Source of the DNA: Alphaproteobacteria bacterium CG11_big_fil_rev_8_21_14_0_20_44_7 | Lineage (GTDB): Bacteria > Pseudomonadota > Alphaproteobacteria > Rickettsiales > 21-14-0-20-44-7 | Reading direction: 5' to 3' | Length of the DNA: 13,209 nucleotides | NCBI GenBank assembly: GCA_002787615.1 | Contig: PCXJ01000082.1 | Location: forward strand, 1-13,209 | Shown here: positions 7,613 through 13,209 of the stretch, piece by piece | Layout of the letters: each line of letters opens with the position of its first letter | How positions within the stretch are numbered: the stretch's first letter is position 1 | Notes under the pieces: model-generated | Told to the model about the DNA's origin: nothing | What the model saw: the letters and a program-made list of their open reading frames with translations, nothing else | Database searches by the model: none | Position numbers and translations under genes: made by a program

Positions 7613-7689
7613 TGGTGCACCCCAGAGGATTCGAACCTCTAACCGCCTGATTCGTAGTCAGGTACTCTATCCAGTTGAGCTAGGGGTGC
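7613..7689 (-). tRNA. tRNA-Arg (anticodon ACG)
   Basis: A 77-nt cloverleaf on the - strand with encoded CCA (complement 7613-7615). The acceptor stem GCACCCC pairs with GGGGUGC over all 7 positions. The D stem is GCUC/GAGU. The anticodon stem CCUGA/UCAGG encloses loop CUACGAA, giving anticodon ACG. The T stem AGAGG/CCUCU encloses UUCGAAU. A34 should be deaminated to inosine, allowing CGU, CGC and CGA reading. It is not a queuosine target (those have GUN anticodons), so the que genes next to it are not functionally linked by this tRNA. A weak possible promoter upstream on the - strand is TTGCAT (7726-7731) and TATAGA (7705-7710) with a short 15-nt spacer. Confidence 0.97.
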
Positions 7690-7736
7690 ATTGTGAAGGA
7701 AGTTTCTATAATAAAGCTGCGCAATATGCAAGATTT

Positions 7737-8192
7737 TTAGCGACCTTTATATTCATCGCAGACTAATTCGGGGATAAGTGCGCCTTTTGGCGCTTCTGCG
7801 GTTTGGTAAAATATATCAATCGGGATGCCGCCGCGCGGATACCAAAGCCCTGCAATCCGCAGCCATTTCGGCTTAATTTCGGCGATAATGCGCTTGGCGA
7901 TATATATTGTGCAGGCTTCGTGAAAATCGCCATGGTTGCGGAATGAGTGCATAAAAAGCTTGAGCGATTTGCTTTCCAATATTTTTTCGGCAGGGATATA
8001 ATCTATGATGAATTTGGCAAAATCCGGTTGTCCTGTCAGCGGGCAAAGTGAGGTAAATTCCGGACAGGTGAAGCGGATATTATAATCCACATCAATATGC
8101 GGGTTATCCACAGCCTCCAGCATTGCTTCATCGGGTGATTGCGGCAATGCGGTTTTTTCGCCTAGCTGTTTTAATTTATCATAATCTGTCAT
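7737..8192 (-). CDS. queF: NADPH-dependent preQ0 reductase QueF (short, YkvM type)
   Basis: A 151-residue enzyme that reduces the nitrile of preQ0 to the amine of preQ1, the last step before insertion into tRNA by Tgt. Length and layout match the single-domain (Bacillus YkvM-like) form rather than the about 280-residue E. coli form. Catalytic elements: Cys50 in FTSLCPLTGQPDF, which forms the thioimide with substrate, Asp57 in the same block, and Glu92 in FHEA. The QueF motif ESKSLKLF at 73-80 is intact. The offset of 5 from the remembered B. subtilis numbering (Cys55, Asp62, Glu97) is constant, supporting the assignment. It has its own strong ribosome binding site. It lies downstream of queC, separated by the palindromic element at 8206-8305, which may affect its expression. 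Confidence 0.96.
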   Translation of the reverse strand: MTDYDKLKQLGEKTALPQSPDEAMLEAVDNPHIDVDYNIRFTCPEFTSLCPLTGQPDFAKFIIDYIPAEKILESKSLKLFMHSFRNHGDFHEACTIYIAKRIIAEIKPKWLRIAGLWYPRGGIPIDIFYQTAEAPKGALIPELVCDEYKGR

Positions 8193-8199
8193 CTATACT

Positions 8200-8205
8200 C
8201 TCCTT
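8200..8205 (-). promoter_or_regulatory. Ribosome binding site of queF
   Basis: AAGGAG on the - strand, 7 nt before the queF ATG (ending at 8192). It directly abuts the inverted-repeat element that starts at 8206, so a stable hairpin in the mRNA would sit right beside the ribosome landing site. Confidence 0.7.
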
Positions 8206-8305
8206 GTCATTCCCTGAATTTTTTGCAAAAAATTCTAGGGGAATCTAGTGCAACATATTACGCTTTAGATTGCCCTAGAATTGCAGGCGCAATTCAGGCA
8301 ATGAC
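8206..8305. repeat. 100-bp compound palindromic element (REPIN/BIME-like), queC-queF gap
   Basis: Two units face each other: 8206-8247 (begins GTCATTCCCTGAATT) and 8266-8305 (ends AATTCAGGCAATGAC), separated by 18 nt (8248-8265). The reverse complement of the right unit matches the left except in its centre and at two single bases. Each unit is also a hairpin by itself. 8216-8235 is a perfect 20-bp palindrome, and 8278-8295 has 7-bp arms around AGGC. In the left unit ATTCCC and GGGAAT form the outer stem. The central bases differ between units while pairing is kept in both, as expected if the structure is selected. The ATTCCC...GGGAAT outline resembles short palindromic repeats known from several Proteobacteria. 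Its copy number cannot be judged here; no second copy is in this window. Confidence 0.85.
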
Positions 8306-8309
8306 GCGG

Positions 8310-8972
8310 TTAATAATACTCAATCGGATCGGTTATTCCTGCTTCTTCAAAACCTTTTAACCGCAATCGGCAGGAATCGCAAGCCCCGCATGCTTTTTCT
8401 TGGATAGGGTCATAGCAAGAGGTGCTTAAAGCGTAATCAACATCTAGCGCTAATCCGGCTTTAATAATCTCGGCTTTTGTCAGGTTAATCAACGGTGTGT
8501 GGATGGTGAGTTTTTTGCCTTCTACTCCGCGCTTGGTTGCAAGATTTGCCATTTCCTCATAAGCATTGATGAATTCAGGGCGGCAATCGGGATAGCCGCT
8601 ATAATCCAGCGCATTTACACCGATGAATATATCATCAGCCGCCAAAACTTCCGCATAGGCGAGGGCATAGGACAGGAAAATAGTGTTGCGTGCGGGAACA
8701 TATGTTGTGGGAATCTCCTCGCTAATTCCTTGCTTTGGCACTGCGATTCCATTATCGACCAAGGCTGAGCCGCCAAAATTATCAATGCGGATGATTTTAT
8801 GCTCGGCGGCATGAATAAGGGCAATCTTTTTTGCTTTTTCCAGTTCGATTGCATGGCGTTGACCATAATCAAAGCTCAAGGCTAGGCATTCAAAGCCTTT
8901 ATCGCGGGCAATTGCAAATGTGGTGAGAGAGTCCAACCCGCCGCTTAATAATATAACTGCTTTTTTGCTCAT
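8310..8972 (-). CDS. queC: 7-cyano-7-deazaguanine (preQ0) synthase QueC
   Basis: A 220-residue ATP-dependent enzyme that converts 7-carboxy-7-deazaguanine and ammonia to preQ0. The N-terminal PP-loop for ATP is SGGLDS (residues 10-15), followed by LSFDYGQRHAIELEKA. Mid-protein blocks TTYVPARNTIFLSYALAYAE, GVNALDYSGYPDCRPEFI and HTPLINLTKAEII are characteristic of the family. The C-terminal zinc site has four Cys at 186, 195, 198 and 201 (CYDP...CGACDSC). E. coli QueC is 231 residues, so this is full length. The ATG overlaps the queE stop by one base (TAATG), so the two are translationally coupled. The stop codon lies 4 nt from the 100-bp palindromic element. Confidence 0.97.
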   Translation of the reverse strand: MSKKAVILLSGGLDSLTTFAIARDKGFECLALSFDYGQRHAIELEKAKKIALIHAAEHKIIRIDNFGGSALVDNGIAVPKQGISEEIPTTYVPARNTIFLSYALAYAEVLAADDIFIGVNALDYSGYPDCRPEFINAYEEMANLATKRGVEGKKLTIHTPLINLTKAEIIKAGLALDVDYALSTSCYDPIQEKACGACDSCRLRLKGFEEAGITDPIEYY

Positions 8973-9613
8973 TATTCCACCCCAATAATTTTGTGCAATT
9001 GTATGGATAAATTATATCCCTTCTCCAAAGCTATAGATTTTGCTAATTCAAGATTATCCTGATTTTTCTTCGCATCATACTCATCAATCGGCTGGATATA
9101 AATCGGTTGGCTGGTTTGCCCGATGTTGGGCACTTTGCTATAATCAGCGTTATGCTTGGAAATCAGGAATTTAAATGCAGTTATGCGCTTTAGCAAATCA
9201 GGGCGCAAAGCGGTTTTGGTTTTTGGTGAGCAGATGATTTCCACTTGCGGCGGCAAATCCTGATATAGCGTGCCATTAGTTTCAATTTGAATGGTGAAAT
9301 TACGCGCAATCAAAGCCGCGCAGAGTTTTGCGATTGGCTGGCGCAGAGGTTCGCCTCCGGTGATTACTATAAGGCTCTGATTAATGTGGCACTCCTCAAC
9401 TTTTTGCAAAATATCGTCAAGGGGCAGGGTGTTGAAATCCTCAAATTCCGTATCGCAGAAATTGCAGGCGAGGTTGCAGCCACCAAGGCGGATGAAGATG
9501 GCGGGTTTTCCGGCATGTGGTCCTTCTCCCTGAATAGTCGGGAATATTTTTACGACTTCCAGAGTTGCGCCATCACCTTTGGCCGGTTTGCGTATGGGGT
9601 TTTTTCCGAACAA
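8972..9613 (-). CDS. queE: 7-carboxy-7-deazaguanine synthase QueE (TTG start)
   Basis: A 213-residue radical SAM enzyme that turns 6-carboxytetrahydropterin into 7-carboxy-7-deazaguanine. The [4Fe-4S]-binding motif is the canonical CX3CX2C: C46, C50 and C53 in GGCNLACNFCDTEF. Before it is the family block FPTIQGEGPHAGKPAIFIR, and after it ITGGEPLRQP and IETNGT, which are SAM- and substrate-binding segments. The start codon is TTG (complement 9611-9613). It is preferred because MFGKNPIRKPAKGDG matches the N-terminus I know from other proteobacterial QueE proteins, and no ATG precedes the conserved core. It begins directly after the pstS stop (TAA then TTG, no gap) and has no obvious Shine-Dalgarno, so translation probably depends on ribosomes finishing pstS. 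Tetrahydropterin supply (QueD) must be encoded elsewhere. Confidence 0.95.
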   Translation of the reverse strand: MFGKNPIRKPAKGDGATLEVVKIFPTIQGEGPHAGKPAIFIRLGGCNLACNFCDTEFEDFNTLPLDDILQKVEECHINQSLIVITGGEPLRQPIAKLCAALIARNFTIQIETNGTLYQDLPPQVEIICSPKTKTALRPDLLKRITAFKFLISKHNADYSKVPNIGQTSQPIYIQPIDEYDAKKNQDNLELAKSIALEKGYNLSIQLHKIIGVE

Positions 9614-10750
9614 TTATTTTTCGGCGGCAGGTTGTGGGGTTTCGCTTGAGCCGGAAGCTGGTGCGAGATTGACAGCATTTTGTTTGATTTGCTCAAACTC
9701 TGCTTTTTCTTCTTCCACCAAATTTTCCAGTTTTTTGCCAGCGACAGCATCTTTCTGCATTTTCTTCAACTCGGCATCAGGCAGAGGAATTAGTCCGCGT
9801 TCTTCAAGATAACCGTAAGGAGCAATCGCCTCATCACTAACAAGCTCTTTAATGAATTCTTCAATGCCGGGCACAAGACCTATATTCTCGCCTTTGATAT
9901 AAACGAATAGTGGACGGGAGATTATATATTGTCCGCTGGCAATCGAATCATGAGTTGGTTTCACGCTAGAGATTGCAGAGCCTTGTACGAAATTTGCATT
10001 CTCTTCCAAAAAGCTAAATCCGAAAATCCCGAGAGATTGTGGGTTAGCTTTCAGCTTTTGTACAATCAGGTTGTCATTCTCACCCGCTTCAACATATACG
10101 CCATCTTCGCGAATCATATGGCAAGCTTTTTTGCGTTCATTAAAATTTTCATAGAGGTTTTTGTATGCATCAAGATGCCAGCAACCAGCTTCCATAACTA
10201 ACTCAACAAAAGCGTCACGTGTGCCGGAGGTTGGCGGCGGACCATAAACTGAGATTTTTTGCTTTGGAAAAGAGGGGTTTATTTCATCCCAGCTTTTATA
10301 GTAGTTATCCACTAGCTTGTTTGGGTTTTTTCTGGAAGGGATTTTACGCGCCAGCGCTAGGAATATATCACTTACGGTAAGATCAAATGATGGAGATTCA
10401 ACAGAATTGGCAAGCACGATTCCATCAAAGCCGAACTTAATTTCTTTAATATCCAGTACATTGTTTTTATAGCAATCCAGAAGCTCATTTGGCTTTATTC
10501 TGCGCGAAGCATTTGCAATATCTGGGTAAGACAAACCTTTTCCGGAGCAAAATAATTTAAATCCGCCACCAGTTCCCGTAGATTCAACAATCGGTGTATT
10601 GAAACCGGTTTTTCTGCCATATTGCTCTGCTACTGTGGTGACGAAGGGATAAACCGTTGATGAGCCAACGACTCTTATTTGGTCACGCGCATATGCAGGC
10701 AGGGAAATAGTTGCAACGAGCAATATTGAGAGAAGGAATTTGTTTAGCAT
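9614..10750 (-). CDS. PstS-like periplasmic phosphate-binding protein
   Basis: A 378-residue secreted protein of the phosphate ABC transporter substrate-binding family. The signal peptide covers residues 1-22 (hydrophobic core, cleavage after AYA). There is no lipobox, so it should be free in the periplasm. Ligand-loop motifs are VGSSTVYPF (about 28-36), ESTGTGGGFKLFC, and PPTSGTRDAFVEL, all typical of phosphate-binding PstS domains. The C-terminus carries an extra charged, probably helical tail of about 60 residues (KKMQKDAVAGKKLENLVEEEK...) ending in a Pro/Ala/Ser-rich stretch, beyond the binding fold. No pstC, pstA, pstB or phoU is adjacent; the gene leads the que genes instead. I see no PhoB box upstream. 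Phosphate is the likely ligand by family, not proven. Confidence 0.88.
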   Translation of the reverse strand: MLNKFLLSILLVATISLPAYARDQIRVVGSSTVYPFVTTVAEQYGRKTGFNTPIVESTGTGGGFKLFCSGKGLSYPDIANASRRIKPNELLDCYKNNVLDIKEIKFGFDGIVLANSVESPSFDLTVSDIFLALARKIPSRKNPNKLVDNYYKSWDEINPSFPKQKISVYGPPPTSGTRDAFVELVMEAGCWHLDAYKNLYENFNERKKACHMIREDGVYVEAGENDNLIVQKLKANPQSLGIFGFSFLEENANFVQGSAISSVKPTHDSIASGQYIISRPLFVYIKGENIGLVPGIEEFIKELVSDEAIAPYGYLEERGLIPLPDAELKKMQKDAVAGKKLENLVEEEKAEFEQIKQNAVNLAPASGSSETPQPAAEK

Positions 10751-10756
10751 CAGAAT

Positions 10757-10760
10757 CTCC
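10757..10760 (-). promoter_or_regulatory. Ribosome binding site of the pstS-like gene
   Basis: GGAG on the - strand (complement of ctcc), 6 nt before the ATG whose complement is 10748-10750. It supports the signal-peptide start. Confidence 0.5.
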
Positions 10761-10784
10761 GAGGTTAGGATTTCTGTGCAATTA

Positions 10785-10811
10785 ATTATAGTAAATGCAA
10801 ATCAATGTCAA
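10785..10811 (-). promoter_or_regulatory. Sigma70-like promoter for pstS-queE-queC(-queF)
   Basis: On the - strand, a perfect -35 hexamer TTGACA (complement 10806-10811) and a perfect -10 hexamer TATAAT (complement 10785-10790) are separated by a 15-nt spacer, shorter than the usual 17. The expected start of transcription is near 10778, giving a leader of about 28 nt to the pstS ATG. No preQ1 riboswitch fits in such a leader. This is the best promoter match in the window. Confidence 0.6.
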
Positions 10812-10855
10812 TTAGGATTAATTACTAAATTGGGTTAAACCGCTTCTATCCGCAA

Positions 10856-12694
10856 TTATTGTTTTAGTATAGTGAGGATTTGCTTTTTTTCATTCTCTTT
10901 CAAATTACTTTCTTCAAGTAGAGAAAAGATAGTGCGCCCTGCATTATCTTTATTATCAAGATCCGTTCCTGCATCAATCAGTGGCTTGATAATGGATTGC
11001 TGATTAGTGAGAACTGCATAGCTAAGTGCGTTCATGCCATTATTATCCTTGATATTCGGGTCTGCCTTATTCTCAAGTAGGTAATTAGTGACATCCGGCG
11101 CTTTAGCAACAATTGACATTAATAGCGGTGTTGCGCCTTTTTCCTTATCTTTCACATCAATCTTCGCGCCATGTTCTAGCAAGGGCTTTACTGTGTTGAG
11201 GCTAGCTTTTGCGGCGGCAAGCCATAGGAGAGGGTGCCCCTGATTATCCATAATATTTGGATTTGCGCCTTTGGTTAAAAGCGGCTCAATAAGTTTGTCT
11301 TTTGATTCAGAAACGGCTCTTAGCAATACTCTGTCAGGGTTTGCAGAGAGGCCGTTATTAAATAAGAGCTCAAGCAAAGTGGCGTTGTTATCGTCAATTG
11401 CAATTTCAATCGGAGCAGCATTTGGATTTTTGGTGATTTTATTCACATTCGCACCGTTATCAATAATCATCTGCGAAAGCTCAAGATAGTTATTATGTAA
11501 AGCCAGCGCCAATGGTGTGTATCCGTCTTTATCAATTTTGTTAACGTCAGCACCATTCTCAACCATGATACGTGCAATATCTTCGTCTTTGGCATTAAGT
11601 GCTTGCAGTAATCCATTATCATGGTCTCTTTCAAGTGTTTGGATGTCAGAGCCGGAAGTAATCAGGGTATAGATTATTTCCGCATTACCTTTATGTATTG
11701 CCCAGCGCAGTGCGTTTCCGAGTGGCATATCAGGGTTTTCTAGCTCAGCACCTTTGGCGAGCAAGGCTTTGACAGTAGCCAAATCAGCATTTTCCATATT
11801 TACCGCAATCTGAAGCGGGGAAGCCATATTGCGAGAATGAAGATTAGCATCAGCGCCTTTGATGAGCAAATGCATCGTAGTGTTATAATCTTTTCTTTGT
11901 AATGCCTGAGTGAGTGGGGTGAGCCCAGATTTGTTCACAAAATTGATATTTGCACCATGCTCAAGAAGTTTGTCAATAATGCGATTATCAGCATCCAGCA
12001 CAGCATACATTAGCGGGGTTAAGCCCTGAACGTTAATTTCATCAGTTAGCGCACCAAAGCTGACTAATGTATCAATTAGCTCGGCAGATTTCTTTCTGGC
12101 AGCTAAGTGTAGGGGGGTTTCGCCGGAAATATTCCTTGCATTCGGATTCGGAGCTTTCGTTCCGGGGATATCTTCCAGTAAGGCTTTTATGACCTCAATG
12201 TCACCTATATCTACAGCGCGATGAATCGGAAAATTGCGCTCATCATCAAAAGTATTCGGGCTTGCTCCATGCTTGCGTAGCATCCTGATAATCTTCGGGT
12301 GTTTACCTTCCGTTGCATACATTATGGCTGTGTTACCTTGCAAATCTCCGGTATCAAGCCTGACCTTATCACCGGCGAAAATTCTTTCCAAAAGCAGTTC
12401 AACAATATCTTCATGCCCCGAAATTGAAGCAGCCATAATCGGCGTTGTTCCTTCCTTGTCGGAAGAATAGGTGTTTGCTTCTTTTTGTTCCAATAGCGCG
12501 CGAACCCTGCGGAAGTTGCCATCATAGGAGGCTTGCACAATCTCAATCTCACTATTTGTTACAAATTCGCTCTGCTCCAGCTTGATTGATTGCTGCTCAT
12601 GCTGGCTATCGGTTTGCTGATTCACATTATCATCGCCACAGCCGGATAATATGGTGGAAATCAATGCGGGTATTAAAAAAAGTTTAGTTTTCAT
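10856..12694 (-). CDS. Ankyrin-repeat lipoprotein
   Basis: A 612-residue predicted lipoprotein. The signal peptide ends in the lipobox LSGC, with Cys19 as the lipidated residue; after cleavage the protein starts CGDDN. A short polar linker rich in Q and E (about 20-50) is followed by ankyrin repeats to the C-terminus. I count about 16 full repeats plus a partial cap. Examples are GTTPIMAASISGHEDIVELLL, GETPLHLAARKKSAELIDTL, GLTPLMYAVLDADNRIIDKL and GYTPLALALHNNYLELSQMI, each followed by a GANxN-type turn. Repeats 12-13 are shorter and less regular. It should be anchored in the membrane on the periplasmic side or the outer membrane; which one cannot be told. Ankyrin repeats bind proteins and have no enzymatic role by themselves, so the partner is unknown. 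There is no strong ribosome binding site. It is divergent from the rhodanese gene. Confidence 0.9.
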   Translation of the reverse strand: MKTKLFLIPALISTILSGCGDDNVNQQTDSQHEQQSIKLEQSEFVTNSEIEIVQASYDGNFRRVRALLEQKEANTYSSDKEGTTPIMAASISGHEDIVELLLERIFAGDKVRLDTGDLQGNTAIMYATEGKHPKIIRMLRKHGASPNTFDDERNFPIHRAVDIGDIEVIKALLEDIPGTKAPNPNARNISGETPLHLAARKKSAELIDTLVSFGALTDEINVQGLTPLMYAVLDADNRIIDKLLEHGANINFVNKSGLTPLTQALQRKDYNTTMHLLIKGADANLHSRNMASPLQIAVNMENADLATVKALLAKGAELENPDMPLGNALRWAIHKGNAEIIYTLITSGSDIQTLERDHDNGLLQALNAKDEDIARIMVENGADVNKIDKDGYTPLALALHNNYLELSQMIIDNGANVNKITKNPNAAPIEIAIDDNNATLLELLFNNGLSANPDRVLLRAVSESKDKLIEPLLTKGANPNIMDNQGHPLLWLAAAKASLNTVKPLLEHGAKIDVKDKEKGATPLLMSIVAKAPDVTNYLLENKADPNIKDNNGMNALSYAVLTNQQSIIKPLIDAGTDLDNKDNAGRTIFSLLEESNLKENEKKQILTILKQ

Positions 12695-12723
12695 TTGTCA
12701 AAAATATAAATTACTGGAAAAGA

Positions 12724-12751
12724 ACAATAAATTGATATATATTATTGTCAA
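12724..12751 (-). promoter_or_regulatory. Candidate promoter of the ankyrin lipoprotein gene
   Basis: In the 76-bp AT-rich divergent gap, the - strand has TTGACA (complement 12746-12751), a 16-nt spacer and TATTGT (complement 12724-12729). The -10 is a 4 of 6 match. A partner promoter for the rhodanese gene is less clear: TATATT at 12738-12743 lacks a well-placed -35. Confidence 0.35.
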
Positions 12752-12760
12752 TGAAACATT

Positions 12761-12765
12761 AGGAG
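12761..12765 (+). promoter_or_regulatory. Ribosome binding site deciding the rhodanese start
   Basis: AGGAG lies 5 nt before the ATG at 12771. This rules in the signal-peptide start over the long in-frame extension from 12651, which would run antisense through the start of the ankyrin gene. Confidence 0.65.
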
Positions 12766-12770
12766 TTGCC

Positions 12771-13199
12771 ATGTATCAGATGCCAAAAATAAAAATTCTT
12801 TTTCTATTATTTGTATTAATCGCGATGCCAAGTTTCGCTGGTCAATTGAATGACGTAAAAACAATTTCCGGTGAAACGCTACATAAGATGATTGATGATG
12901 AAGCCGCATTTGTCCTTATTGATGCTAGAAGGGCAGAAGATTATGCTGAGGAGCATATTGCAAGTGCAATCAGCCTGCCTGCAATTGATGTGAATGCTGA
13001 AACGCTTGCCAAGGTTGAAGCCGATGTGCATAAGAAGTTGGTGTTTTATTGCCAGAATGTTCAATGCCAAGCCAGCCATATTGCGGCGGGTAAGGCAATC
13101 GGTGCGGGATATCAATATGTTTATGTGTATTCCGGTGGGATTGAAAATTGGAAGTCACTTGGATATACCGTTGAGGCTGCCGAGAAAATAGTTGAGTAG
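12771..13199 (+). CDS. Secreted single-domain rhodanese-like protein
   Basis: A 142-residue protein with an N-terminal signal peptide (MPKIKILFLLFVLIAMPSFA, cleavage likely after residue 23) and one rhodanese domain (about 30-138). Family blocks: FVLIDARRAEDYAEEHIASAISLPA, then the active-site strand KLVFYC and the C-terminal VYSGGIENWKSLGY. The catalytic Cys is C94. The loop after it (CQNVQCQAS) holds a second Cys, C99, and lacks the Arg of the common CX5R form. Similar two-Cys loops occur in some exported rhodaneses. Possible roles are sulfur transfer or thiol chemistry in the periplasm; the substrate is unknown. It is divergent from the ankyrin lipoprotein. The stop codon lies 10 nt from the window edge, so downstream partners are not visible. 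Confidence 0.88.
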   Translation: MYQMPKIKILFLLFVLIAMPSFAGQLNDVKTISGETLHKMIDDEAAFVLIDARRAEDYAEEHIASAISLPAIDVNAETLAKVEADVHKKLVFYCQNVQCQASHIAAGKAIGAGYQYVYVYSGGIENWKSLGYTVEAAEKIVE

Positions 13200-13209
13200 C
13201 TAGGCTTTT

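Noticed and set aside
10751..10784. preQ1 riboswitch upstream of the pstS-que genes
   Set aside because: The predicted leader is about 28 nt, and no hairpin with an A-rich tail and downstream pairing was seen.
10833..10841. Short palindrome GGTTAAACC after the ankyrin gene
   Set aside because: Nine bases with no loop or T-run; expected by chance in AT-rich sequence.
12651..12770. Long N-terminal extension of the rhodanese
   Set aside because: It would bury the signal peptide and overlap the start of the ankyrin gene; AGGAG precedes the ATG at 12771.
1..13209. CRISPR array, prophage, insertion sequence or defence island
   Set aside because: No regularly spaced direct repeats, transposase, integrase or defence-family proteins were found; the genes are mainly housekeeping.

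Overview
The window looks like a piece of an alphaproteobacterial chromosome of low to moderate GC content. It carries ubiquinone synthesis (ubiG), an ISC-type HscB/HscA chaperone pair, an intracellular polyhydroxybutyrate depolymerase and a Bcr/CflA-type exporter. The best remembered matches to the HscA C-terminal half are alphaproteobacterial (rickettsial) proteins. The species cannot be named from the sequence alone. The PHB depolymerase and the queuosine genes argue against a strongly reduced endosymbiont.

Left half, all on the + strand (1-7560). The window opens inside phaZ, followed by ubiG, hscB, hscA and a DsbD/ScsB-type transmembrane thiol reductase. From ubiG to scsB the genes are separated by 9 nt or overlap by 1 or 11 nt, so they probably form one transcript. 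A group I truncated haemoglobin follows with its own candidate promoter. Next come a beta-carbonic anhydrase and a 12-helix MFS exporter, only 3 nt apart.

Right half, mostly on the - strand (7613-12694). A tRNA-Arg(ACG) gene sits between the two blocks. Read on the - strand, the order is a long ankyrin-repeat lipoprotein, then pstS-like, queE, queC and queF. pstS-queE-queC are packed with 0 nt or 1-nt overlap behind a good sigma70-like promoter. queE, queC and queF are three steps of preQ1 (queuosine precursor) synthesis; queD is not in the window. A small secreted rhodanese is divergent from the ankyrin gene at the right edge.

The most unusual non-coding feature is a 100-bp element at 8206-8305. 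It is made of two inverted hairpin units, like a REPIN or BIME, and fills nearly all of the queC-queF gap. The most unusual proteins are an HscA about 85 residues shorter than the E. coli protein, with the loss concentrated in two places of the ATPase domain, and a 17-repeat ankyrin lipoprotein. I see no CRISPR array, transposase, phage gene or clear undescribed multi-gene system. No gene-free stretch exceeds about 120 bp.
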